From: Blastocladiella emersonii ATCC 22665
Taxonomy: Eukaryota; Blastocladiomycota; Blastocladiomycetes; Blastocladiales; Blastocladiaceae
Direction: 5' to 3'
Assembly (NCBI GenBank): GCA_025594325.1
Contig: JANHCV010000001.1
Coordinates: 1,178,001-1,242,000, forward strand
DNA length: 64,000 nt
Shown: piece by piece, positions 56,623-64,000 of the stretch
Layout: each line of letters begins with the position of its first letter
Position numbering within the stretch: the first letter of the stretch is position 1
Made by a program: the position numbers and the translations under genes
Notes under the pieces: model-generated
The model's database searches: none
The model's input: only the letters and a program-made list of their open reading frames with translations
Told to the model about the DNA's origin: nothing

Positions 56623-56853
56623 GAGTCACGAAAGAACAATAAACGCCGATGTCCTTTCTGCTGTGGGTGCCCGATCCTCGGCATTGACGCGCACCTGGCG
56701 ACGATGGACCGGTACTCGTCGTCCAAGCTCAACCACTGCCGCGACTGCGTGGTCGCGTACGAGCGCTCGCGGCAGGCCAAGCTCGTCCCGCTGCGCGAGC
56801 TGCTCCCCGCCCACATCGAGCGCCAGGTGAGGTGGCACCCGACGAACGCATGA
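56623..56853 (+). pseudogene. Orphan exon with two CxxC knuckles
   Basis: An open frame without a good start reads RRCPFCCGCPILGID, DRYSSSKLNHCRDC and AYERSRQAKLVPLRELLPAH up to a GTGAGG splice donor at 56827. Codon choice and the CPFC ... HCRDC spacing look like a genuine zinc-ribbon exon. There is room for no upstream exon except within 150 bp, and no downstream exon is recognisable before the next gene. It may be a gene relic, or a tiny gene starting at ATG 56704. Confidence 0.35.
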
Positions 56854-56998
56854 GCGAGGGACGCGTCGCGACTTCTACACAGACGCAGCAACGCGTTCCT
56901 CTAATGCACCAGTGATCGGTTTACTCGAGATCGTGACGCACGGCGTCGAACTTCCACGCCAACGCGAGGAACGGTCTGTCTCGCGAGTATCTCGCACC

Positions 56999-57021
56999 TC
57001 ACGTGATAGTTCGACGCGTCG
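56999..57021 (+). repeat. 23-bp motif shared between the two tandem 7TM genes (copy 1)
   Basis: TCACGTGAT followed after one variable base by TCGACGCGTCG-containing sequence; 22 of 23 bases match the copy at 58614..58636. It includes the E-box-like palindrome CACGTG and the palindrome CGACGCGTCG. It lies just beyond the stop of the first of these genes. Confidence 0.6.
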
Positions 57022-57044
57022 CTCATCTCGAGGGGACAATCCAC

Positions 57045-58493
57045 CTATATTCGAGGCGTCAACACCGCCTCCTCGGACCGAGCGACGCCCGGCCGCGGGA
57101 CGCCCGAGAACCCGATCGTCGTGCGCCGCCGCTCCCACGACCCGTCGTCGATGTCGGTCGCGGCCAAGCGCTCGCCCGTTAACATGGTCTCACGGCGCTT
57201 GCCGCTGCCGAGATCGGCGCCCTCGCTCCCCGTCTTCTTGAGCGTGAGCCCGAGCTGCAGCGTGCCGTTGACGTCGCGGCGCCCGATCGTCGGCGGCGCC
57301 CACTCGGTCGCGAGCGTTCCCGCGTCGGCGTTGGGCAGCTGCCGCCGCAGCTTCATGATGCGCTTGAGCTCGCGCATCGACAGGAAGAAGTTGGCCGTGA
57401 TGACGCGCGCAAAGGTCCAGCCGATGGCGTTGAGCAATACCACCGTCAGCTGGTCGGTTCCGAGCGACAGGATCGCCGTGATGATGACCAGGACCACGGT
57501 CGTGACCGTGTAGATCCACAGCCGCCGGATCGCGATGCGGTACCGGTCGGCCGGCGACGGCGCCGAAGTCGAGTGCGGTCGGTGGCCCGGGAGACGCGAC
57601 TTGAGCGAGGTGAAGGACGACGTCGCGCGCGCGGGTGAGGTTGGCGTGGACAGCATCGCGGCGGACCCGTTGGCCGCGGCCGAGGTCCCCGAATGCGTGG
57701 CGCCCGACTGCGCGGCGCCCGATGGGCCGTGGATCGAGACGGCGGACGCTGTAGCGTTGCTGGCCGTCACGTACGAGTCGGTGGTCGTTTCCTGCAGGCT
57801 CGGCGACTCGACGGGCAGGAGCGTCTTGCGGCGTTTAAACAGTTCGCGCATGTTCATGCTCGCGAGCTGGCCGCGCTTGCGGCCGGGCCCGCCGATCGAC
57901 CCGCCACCCGCCATGGCGAGCAGGACCACAATGTACCCGACGGCCCACAGCGCGACGGCCGAGACGAGGAAAAAGTAGGTAATGGTGACCGTGTTGATGA
58001 TGAGGGCCTCGGCGGCGAGGATCTCGAACCCAAAGTGGATGAGCGCCGTCTGCCACGACGTGGCGACGACCTGGGCGAGCGTCGCGAGCCCCGTGAGGTA
58101 CAGGACAAACTTGCGGAACCGCTTCATGGCCGGGCGCGAGTGGTTGAACTGGCCGGCCATGGCGAGGATCGCGGCCGGGTACACGGGAATCCCGGCCGTC
58201 TCGAGCAGCACGCCCACGTTCTTGGTCAGCGAGATGGGGCAGCTGCCGAGATCGTTGCCCGAGTGGTTGGACGGCACGCCGTTGCATTGCTCGGTGGTGA
58301 TGGCGAGGCAGGCGTAGGTGGTGTGGACGAGCTGGGCCGACGTGAAGATGATCCAGACGAAGACGTTGACCCGCGTCTTGGAGTCGGGCCGCCTCGCGAG
58401 CTGCTTCGCAAAGTCGCTGAGGAAGTAGATGCAGACCGGGATCCCGGCCACGAAGATGACGAGCGAGACCCACGCGCTAGCAAGCGGGTCCAT
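57045..58493 (-). CDS. Seven-transmembrane protein, lineage-specific family, member 2
   Basis: An intronless 482-residue protein. Hydrophobic segments lie at about residues 7-27, 43-63, 95-115, 128-148, 155-200 (two), 325-345 and 350-370, with a Ser/Ala/Thr-rich loop of about 110 residues between segments 5 and 6. Motifs shared with members 1 and 3: ETAGIPVYPAAILAMAG in segment 3, LLNAIGWTFARVI in segment 7, and LPNADAGTLATEW directly after it. A CNG...NHSGND segment with Cys residues between segments 2 and 3 could be extracellular and glycosylated. GPCR-like layout, function unknown. Its start is 245 bp from the stop of member 3 on the same strand, suggesting tandem duplication. Confidence 0.8.
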   Translation of the reverse strand: MDPLASAWVSLVIFVAGIPVCIYFLSDFAKQLARRPDSKTRVNVFVWIIFTSAQLVHTTYACLAITTEQCNGVPSNHSGNDLGSCPISLTKNVGVLLETAGIPVYPAAILAMAGQFNHSRPAMKRFRKFVLYLTGLATLAQVVATSWQTALIHFGFEILAAEALIINTVTITYFFLVSAVALWAVGYIVVLLAMAGGGSIGGPGRKRGQLASMNMRELFKRRKTLLPVESPSLQETTTDSYVTASNATASAVSIHGPSGAAQSGATHSGTSAAANGSAAMLSTPTSPARATSSFTSLKSRLPGHRPHSTSAPSPADRYRIAIRRLWIYTVTTVVLVIITAILSLGTDQLTVVLLNAIGWTFARVITANFFLSMRELKRIMKLRRQLPNADAGTLATEWAPPTIGRRDVNGTLQLGLTLKKTGSEGADLGSGKRRETMLTGERLAATDIDDGSWERRRTTIGFSGVPRPGVARSEEAVLTPRI

Positions 58494-58613
58494 GGTTTCA
58501 TGTTTTGCGCAGATCTGCGACTGACGATCTCATTGTGTTCGAGCGCAAGGAGGGAGCGAGAGCAGCCGAATCGCCGGGGCACTCTGGCCCCGATCCAGAA
58601 CGGAGATATCGCA

Positions 58614-58636
58614 TCACGTGATTGTTCGACGCGTCG
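58614..58636 (+). repeat. 23-bp motif shared between the two tandem 7TM genes (copy 2)
   Basis: Second copy of the CACGTG / CGACGCGTCG-containing motif, 121 bp upstream of the start of member 2 and downstream of member 3. Confidence 0.6.
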
Positions 58637-58738
58637 AGCATCGCGTCTCCCGCGTGTCTCGCATCTCCCGCATACCGTGCATCGCCACCGCCACCGCAAC
58701 CACACCACCGCAACTTAATTTGGTATTTACCCATGTAT

Positions 58739-59806
58739 TCATGACCGTCTCCCACCCGTACGGCCACTGTGCGGTACGGCTGCTGCCCGGCTCCCCGCAG
58801 CCGCGTTGCCCACTTGCCGCAACGTGTCGAGGTCGCGAACCGCTTCGACAGAGTACGTGAAGCAGACCTCCATGATCCGCACGCACACCCAGCCGACCGA
58901 GTTGAACATAATGTGCGGCAGCTGGTACACGCTCGCGATCGCAGCCACGGCCACGGCGAAGGCGAGCGACGCGTACCCGGTGAAGAGCCGGAGGCGGAAC
59001 ATGGTAATTTCAAACTGCTTCTCGGCGCCGTCAACCGCGTCCTTGTCCGACGAGTCGTCCAGCTTCTCGACGCCGACCGCGGCCAGCGACGTGAACAGAG
59101 CACGGACCTTGGCCACCATCCCGCGCGCGGTGCGCTTGCGCCGCCGGAACAGCTTGAGCGAGGAGACGCCAAAGTAGATCGACCGCGCCTCGCCCTTGAA
59201 GTTGAGCGAAAAGCGCAGGACGAACATGAGCGACGCGAGCCCGAGCGCGAGCAGGGACACAAAGACGCCGAGGAAGAGTGGGTGCGCAAACTCGTCAATG
59301 AGGTACCGCGCCGATGCCGTCAGCGTGGTCCAGCTCGGGTCCGTAAAGTAGCCGACCTTGATTGCAAACTCGGCAATCTCGGTCGCGGCCTGGAGCAGCG
59401 CGAGCGCCGCCAGCAGCGTGCCCGCGGCGATCTTGGACCGCCGGACCGACAGCCCGCAGATGTCGGCGACGGCGCCGACCAGGAGCGCCGGGTAGACGGG
59501 CAGCGCGAGCGTCTCCAGTACATCGCCGGCGACACGAAGCACGCTGCCGGCGCGATAGTCGAAGGCCGCGCGCGTGAAGCCGTCGTACAGGTCGCCGCTG
59601 ACCACGTCGTCGGTGGTCACGGCCAGCGCGTAGCCAAAATGCGCAAGTTGAGCGAGCAGGATGAGGAGCCAAGCAAAGAGGTTGGTCCGGGCCCCGGATC
59701 GGCGGTGATAGCACCGTCGCCCGAACCGAATGACGAGGTAGATGGGGACCGGCAGCGTGACGGCGTGTAGGGCCACGGCCAGGTGCGCGCTGATGCGAGA
59801 TTCCAT
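58739..59806 (-). CDS. Seven-transmembrane protein, lineage-specific family, member 3
   Basis: An intronless 355-residue protein from the ATG at 59806. An in-frame ATG at 59836 would add ten residues; the inner start aligns best with member 2. Seven hydrophobic segments are visible, with the motifs ETLALPVYPALLVG (segment 3), MFNSVGWVCVRIM (segment 7) and a degenerate LRQVGNAAAGSRAA after it. The loop between segments 5 and 6 is about 70 residues, shorter and more charged than in the paralogues, and the C-tail is short and basic. No family recognised outside this window. Confidence 0.78.
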   Translation of the reverse strand: MESRISAHLAVALHAVTLPVPIYLVIRFGRRCYHRRSGARTNLFAWLLILLAQLAHFGYALAVTTDDVVSGDLYDGFTRAAFDYRAGSVLRVAGDVLETLALPVYPALLVGAVADICGLSVRRSKIAAGTLLAALALLQAATEIAEFAIKVGYFTDPSWTTLTASARYLIDEFAHPLFLGVFVSLLALGLASLMFVLRFSLNFKGEARSIYFGVSSLKLFRRRKRTARGMVAKVRALFTSLAAVGVEKLDDSSDKDAVDGAEKQFEITMFRLRLFTGYASLAFAVAVAAIASVYQLPHIMFNSVGWVCVRIMEVCFTYSVEAVRDLDTLRQVGNAAAGSRAAAVPHSGRTGGRRS

Positions 59807-60008
59807 TGCAGAGACGTGGATCGTGGTCGCGACCACCGCCGAGGAGAGAGGGTCCTCGGCTTTGGTCGGTGGGCGAGGGATTCCGTGGTCGCGGGCAGGC
59901 CCGAATGTCTCCCACTATCGCACTTTCACGCAGCTCGGATTGATCTAGCAAAGCAAGGATTGGGATATGCATTGGTACAGGTCAAAAACGAGGAACAGGT
60001 GAGCAGCG

Positions 60009-62122
60009 CTATGCCAGCGTCATGAGGAGGGCTATCACGGCGGCCGTGATCCACGACCCGACCATAGCCAGGTTGGACGTCGCCGCCGCTCCCGGCGCTG
60101 CACGACTGGTCGTGTTCTTGGCGCCCTCGGCCGACAGCGCGTCCATGTCCTTGCGCGAGACGCCGTACAGGTGGATCGACCACGACGCCCAGTTGCCGAA
60201 ATGCGTGGTGTTGGCGTCGATGATCTCGAGGGTCCAGTCGCCCGCGACCTGCTCCTCGTCCCAGAACCGGACCGTGGTGAAGTTCCACGTGAACCAGTTG
60301 GTCAGCTTGGTCTTGTCGTCGTGGTACCGGACCGAGGTGAGGCGCGACGCGGCGCCCGACGGGCTGCGCAGCGTGTACACGAGGTACCCGAGCGCCGTCG
60401 ACGACACGTTGACCGAGACCTGGACCTGTTCGATGCGCGCGACGCCGGCGGACGCGGGCACCGTGAGCGTCGACGCGATCTTGGTCCCAGCGGGGATCGG
60501 CCGGTTCACGTCGACGGTCGGCGAGTGGTACTCGGACATGGTGGCGGGGATCTTCTTGAAGGTGCGCGCCACCTCGACAAGCTTGGCCGCGTCGAGCTTG
60601 CCGAACCCGTACCGCGGCGAGTACATGAGGTCGCCGTACGTGCGCTGCCACGACGGGTCGTTGGTGTCGATGGGCGTCGCGTGGTGCACAAGCAGCGACA
60701 TGACGTCGCGCCAGCCGAGGTCGGGGCGGACCTGTAGGATCAGGGCGACGATGCCCGCGGCGATGGGCGTCGCGGCCGAGGTCCCGCCGAACGTGGCGGT
60801 GCACCCGTCAACGCCCGTCGACGTGGTCGTCATGGCGGTCACGTCGTCCATGTAGTTGTAGCTCGAGTAGGTCGAGACGAGGATGCTCGGGCACTCCTCG
60901 GCGTAGTCGGCGGCCTTGTTGCCCATGTGGATGGCCGAAACCGCGATCGTGTAAATCGAGCTCACATAGCCATCGAATGCACTAATTGATCGAGCGGCAG
61001 TTTAGCATATATCCGTGTGTAGAGGACGTTTCAGAGCGTACCAGTTGTCGTACTCGAGCCGGCCGTTCCCGGCGGCGAACATGTAGATGCTCCCCTTGCC
61101 GCCGCGTCCCTTTCGCACGTTCTCGGCCAATGCTTTGGACAATAGCGGCCCTGGGCCGCGTGAGACGGAACCCGAGTCACTTGGGCCCCAACTACGGTTA
61201 GGCCCGTAAAAATAACATAATAATAGCGATAGCCGTTAGTGGAGGGTGTCCGACGCAGGTATGACATGAGACCGTACGAGTTCGAGTAAACGTGAACCTT
61301 GTCGATATACGCAGACAGGGCGGCGGCCTCGCGTGGATCGGCGGGCGCCGTATCGCGCTCGTTGTTGAGAATGCGAGCGCCGACGAGTTTGGCCGACGGC
61401 GCGACCCCCACCCCACAAAAGTTGTTCCGGCGCGCGAGGACCAGCCCCGCGGCCTTGGTCCCGTGGGCCTGCGTGCCGCGCGGGCGCGGCTCGGGCGTGT
61501 TGGTCACGTAGTCGTACGAGAGCTCGGGGATATACGCCTCGGCGAGGTCGCGATTCGTGAAATCGACGCCATCATCCGCAACCTGCACGACGATCCCCTG
61601 GCCGGTGATGTTCTGCGCCCACACGGGTAGCACGTTGATGTGCGTATTCGAAATGTTCTGCGTGAGGTGCCACTGCTCGCCGAACCGCGCGTCCTTGATC
61701 GACGACAGCACCGCGTTGATGGCCGGGTCGCCCGCGCGCGGCACCGACAGCGTGTCGCGGTGGACCATGCCGGGCGCCGTGGCCGGGTGCAGCGTCGCAT
61801 CGCGGACGTGCGGCAGCGACTCGAGCACGGGTTTCGCCCAGCCCTCGACGGGCGAGCCGGCCACCGACCACGGGTGCGGGACCAGGTACACGTCGTCGAG
61901 GATGCGGTGCGCCGCGACGCCGAGGCGCGAGCGGACGGCCGCGGTGAAGGCCGGAACGTCGGCGCCCGCGTCGAGCTGCACGACCCAGTCGACCTCGGCG
62001 TCCGGGCCCGTGAGAGGCGGGAGGGGCGACGGGTTGAGGGCCGCAGAGACGGACACGAGGGCGAGGAGCAGCGCGAGCAGCGTCGTCAGGCGGTTCAGGG
62101 ACCGCTGCGGCGCCGGCGCCAT
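60009..62122 (-). CDS. KEX2: Kexin/furin-type proprotein convertase
   Basis: Exons 61278..62122, 61042..61191 and 60009..60981, 655 residues. The GTACGG donor at 61277 joins NS-WGPSD, and an ATTAG acceptor gives CAFDGYVSSIYTI, both typical of kexins. A signal peptide spans about residues 10-28 and a propeptide reaches about residue 130. The catalytic triad is Asp183 (VADDGVD), His220 (AHGTKAAG) and Ser400 (GGTSAATP). The P domain runs from about 470 to 610. The C-terminus ends in hydrophobic SWITAAVIALLMTLA with no cytoplasmic tail, unlike yeast Kex2. It processes secretory precursors after basic residues by family inference. No dibasic Lys-Arg site is obvious at the end of the propeptide. 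Confidence 0.9.
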
Positions 62123-62467
62123 GGTGCGAGTAACGTCGGTGATGGTGATGATGGTGTAGGGGCGGTCTATTGCGGCAAGTGCGGGCTCGCTATCTCTAGC
62201 GCTCGCCGTGAATCAAGTTGCATCAAGCGTAGCATGCGATACATGGCGGAAGTCGGACTGAAGGGTAGAGCGAATCCGCCAAGGTGGGACGAAGTGGCGT
62301 TGCTGTGGCGGAGGAGGCGCCGCTGCGGCTCGCTGCGTCATGAAGTCCGACTGAGGTCGATGACCTGCACGGAGACGTTGCAAACCAGCGAAACTGAGTG
62401 ATTAATGGACTAGTTCATATTACGACGGGGGGAGGGTGCAGGGTTCATGAGGTAGACGCGGGATCCG
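62123..62467. other. Intergenic
   Basis: 345 bp between GPN1 (stop) and the kexin start, both on the minus strand. Likely kexin promoter. No gene, repeat or RNA seen. Confidence 0.5.
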
Positions 62468-63460
62468 CTACTGCGTCTTGCCCTTGCCCTTGCCCTTACC
62501 CTTGGCGGCAGCGGCAGCAGGTACTCCCCGCTCCTCCTCGAGAGCGATATCGCGCATGAGCTGCTCGACCTGCTGCTGCTTGCCGGCGGCGTCGCGCTTC
62601 TTGCGCTCCTCCATGAGGCGCTCGAGTTCGGGGCGGTAGTCGTCCTCGTACTGCTTGCGCGCAGTGTCGAAGGCGTCGAGGACGTCGCGAGCGCCGAGCC
62701 CGGTCACGGCCGAGAACTTGACGGGGGTGAGGATGCTGTAGAACTCGTCGAGGACGAGCGACATGCTCTGGACGAACGAATGCATGTACGGCGGGTCGGC
62801 GCCCTCGGGGGTCGATGCGTGCAGGGCGGCCTGGAACGCCTCGAAATCGCGCATCCACTCCATGGCAAACTCGCACGACGTCACGTCCGACTTGTTGAAC
62901 AGCACCACGAACGGCAGCCGCGTGCGGTACAGGATCGAGCATGCGTACAGCATGTTGGACATGAAGGTCGCGGGGTTGGCGGTGCGCGGCGTGTCGACGA
63001 CAAAGGCGACGACCGTCGGGTACGTCGCAGCCAGCGTGTCGGTGATGATGGTGCCCGACGCGGACCACGTGAACACCTCGATCTGGCCGGGGGTGTCGAT
63101 GAGCACGTAGTCGACTGAGTCGGCGCGCTTGTCGAGCAGGCTGAGGACCTGGTCGAACTTGGTGGTGAACAGGTTGAGCGACGTCAGGATGGCGCCGTTC
63201 GGGCCCAGCTTGTACTGCTTCATGACCTCGCTGTACTGGACCGTGTCGCGGATGTCGATGTTGGGCGTGTACGGCAGGTGCGTCACGGCCGGGTCCAGGT
63301 TCACAATGTACGGCTTCTTGCCCTCGGCGTGCAGGTGCGAGTGCATGCGCTGCATCGTGGCCGTCTTGCCCGACCCGGCCATGCCGATGAGCAGCACGCA
63401 CGTCGGCTTCTTGCGCTCGGCACCGGGCGCGGTGGTGGCGGTGGCGGCGGTCTGCTCCAT
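62468..63460 (-). CDS. GPN1: GPN-loop GTPase 1 (Npa3/XAB1)
   Basis: A single exon of 330 residues. GMAGSGKT is the P-loop, followed by [24 protein letters not shown], the diagnostic GPN loop (LGPNGAI), DTPGQIEVF (G3), and NKSD (G4), with a basic [11 protein letters not shown] tail. GPN1 dimerises with GPN3 and is needed for assembly and nuclear import of RNA polymerase II. The ATG at 63460 gives MEQTAAT...; an upstream in-frame ATG at 63574 would add 38 Ser/Pro-rich residues. Confidence 0.95.
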   Translation of the reverse strand: MEQTAATATTAPGAERKKPTCVLLIGMAGSGKTATMQRMHSHLHAEGKKPYIVNLDPAVTHLPYTPNIDIRDTVQYSEVMKQYKLGPNGAILTSLNLFTTKFDQVLSLLDKRADSVDYVLIDTPGQIEVFTWSASGTIITDTLAATYPTVVAFVVDTPRTANPATFMSNMLYACSILYRTRLPFVVLFNKSDVTSCEFAMEWMRDFEAFQAALHASTPEGADPPYMHSFVQSMSLVLDEFYSILTPVKFSAVTGLGARDVLDAFDTARKQYEDDYRPELERLMEERKKRDAAGKQQQVEQLMRDIALEEERGVPAAAAAKGKGKGKGKTQ

Positions 63461-63662
63461 GGTAGTGCGGCAAGTGGTGGGGCGATTCAAGGGTCCCTTG
63501 CTTGGCGAGGAGTGTGTTCGGGGGAGGAAGGACGACGGCTTCGAGGTCGGCCGGTCGTCGGTGGCCGCTGACACAGCTGCTCAGTCTGCCAGCTCGCGGT
63601 CGTGGAGGAAACGTGTCTATCGATTGATGCCAATGGAATAACAACACAAAAATACACTACTA

Positions 63663-63994
63663 TCACTGGTGGTGGACCGGGTGGATCTGGCGCAGCGGGA
63701 TCTCGCCCGAGCTCGCGGCCAAGTTGGCGGACGAGTCGACCATGCGCTGTGCCGGGGTCCGACTGTCGACGTAGAGGACGATGCCGCGGGATCCGGCGCG
63801 CGAGCCGTTGGCGAGATCGCGGTCGGCGCCCGAGTAGTGAGACGGGAGCACCTCGAGGTCGCGCGCGCTGGTGATCCCGGCGACCGAGATGGTCACCCCG
63901 GCGAAGCCCTTGATGTACACTTTTGCGCAGAGGAAGGCGATGTAGGTGCCGAGAAGCATTCCGGCCGTAATGTCGAGGTAGGAGTGCCTGTTAT
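63663..63994 (-). CDS. PAP2-type lipid phosphate phosphatase, last exon only
   Basis: Partial: the exon starts after a CTAG acceptor at the window edge (63995-63996) and ends at the stop at 63663. DNRHSYLDITAGMLLGTYIAF matches the C-terminal signature of PAP2/lipid phosphate phosphatases (usually SR..D..H...DV..G...G), with His as the catalytic nucleophile. A hydrophobic segment follows, then a roughly 70-residue hydrophilic tail. Substrate (phosphatidate, diacylglycerol pyrophosphate or sphingoid phosphate) cannot be told. Confidence 0.65.
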
Positions 63995-64000
63995 CTAGGA

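Larger units (their letters stand above)
56476..57044. other. Intergenic, with an orphan exon-like block
   Basis: 569 bp between the ISN1 start and the stop of a 7TM gene. Apart from the exon-like block at 56623-56853 and the shared 23-bp motif at 56999-57021, nothing is supportable. Confidence 0.5.

Noticed and set aside
61191..61275. Kexin reading frame continuing through SNSYGLMSYL
   Set aside because: Using the GTACGG donor at 61277 and the acceptor before 61191 restores SNSWGPSD, the conserved kexin sequence, in correct phase; the read-through is intron.

Overview
This window comes from the nuclear genome of a GC-rich zoosporic (flagellated) fungus, most likely Blastocladiomycota or a chytrid-like relative. 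Three observations support this. Genes carry many short spliceosomal introns (mostly 57-105 nt, donors usually GTACGN or GTATG, acceptors TAG or CAG). The protein set is fungal (Ole1-type desaturase with a C-terminal cytochrome b5 domain, ISN1, kexin, UTP25, Laa1/HEATR5). Two genes belong to a motile cilium: DRC1 of the nexin-dynein regulatory complex and a C2CD3-like centriole protein. The genus is inference.

Layout. 1-12354: the 3' part of a HEATR5/Laa1 gene, VPS18 (tail to tail with it), a four-CX9C CHCHD5/Mix14 protein and UTP25. 13148-14693: a delta-9 desaturase, followed by about 2.3 kb of gene-poor sequence holding a near-identical inverted 149-bp scrap of that desaturase. 17031-21492: a class I methyltransferase-like protein, a membrane-anchored disordered protein and the INO80 subunit ARP5 (8 exons).

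21062-35394 is dominated by a large inverted repeat. Two 5,777-bp arms (21062-26838 and 29618-35394) mirror each other without any length change around a 2,779-bp unique spacer. Each arm carries the 3' end of ARP5, a complete seven-transmembrane (7TM) gene, a tRNA-Ser with the rare anticodon ACT, a tRNA-Pro(CGG), an AT-rich gene-free island, a possible zinc-finger ORF and the 3' part of a decayed gene. ARP5 is intact on the left and truncated on the right, so the right arm is probably the derived copy.

35500-46428: two unknown coiled-coil/acidic proteins, then DRC1 and the C2CD3-like gene converging with 37 bp between stop codons. 47364-50118: a strongly expressed-looking metacaspase homologue that has lost both catalytic residues and carries calcium-binding-type repeats, then a C2H2 zinc-finger protein. 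50184-56475: an oligopeptidase B with unusual extensions, a small membrane protein and ISN1 (7 exons, one of 20 nt). 57045-59806: two more members of the 7TM family in tandem. 60009-64000: a kexin-type protease whose tail looks like a GPI signal, the RNA polymerase II assembly GTPase GPN1, and the last exon of a PAP2-type lipid phosphatase.

The genes are mostly unrelated housekeeping functions, as expected for a compact fungal genome. The observations most worth following are the giant palindrome, the catalytically dead metacaspase, the lineage-specific 7TM family (five loci here including the duplicate and a possible fragment) and the tRNA-Ser(ACT). Long antisense open frames are frequent because of the high GC content and were discarded.
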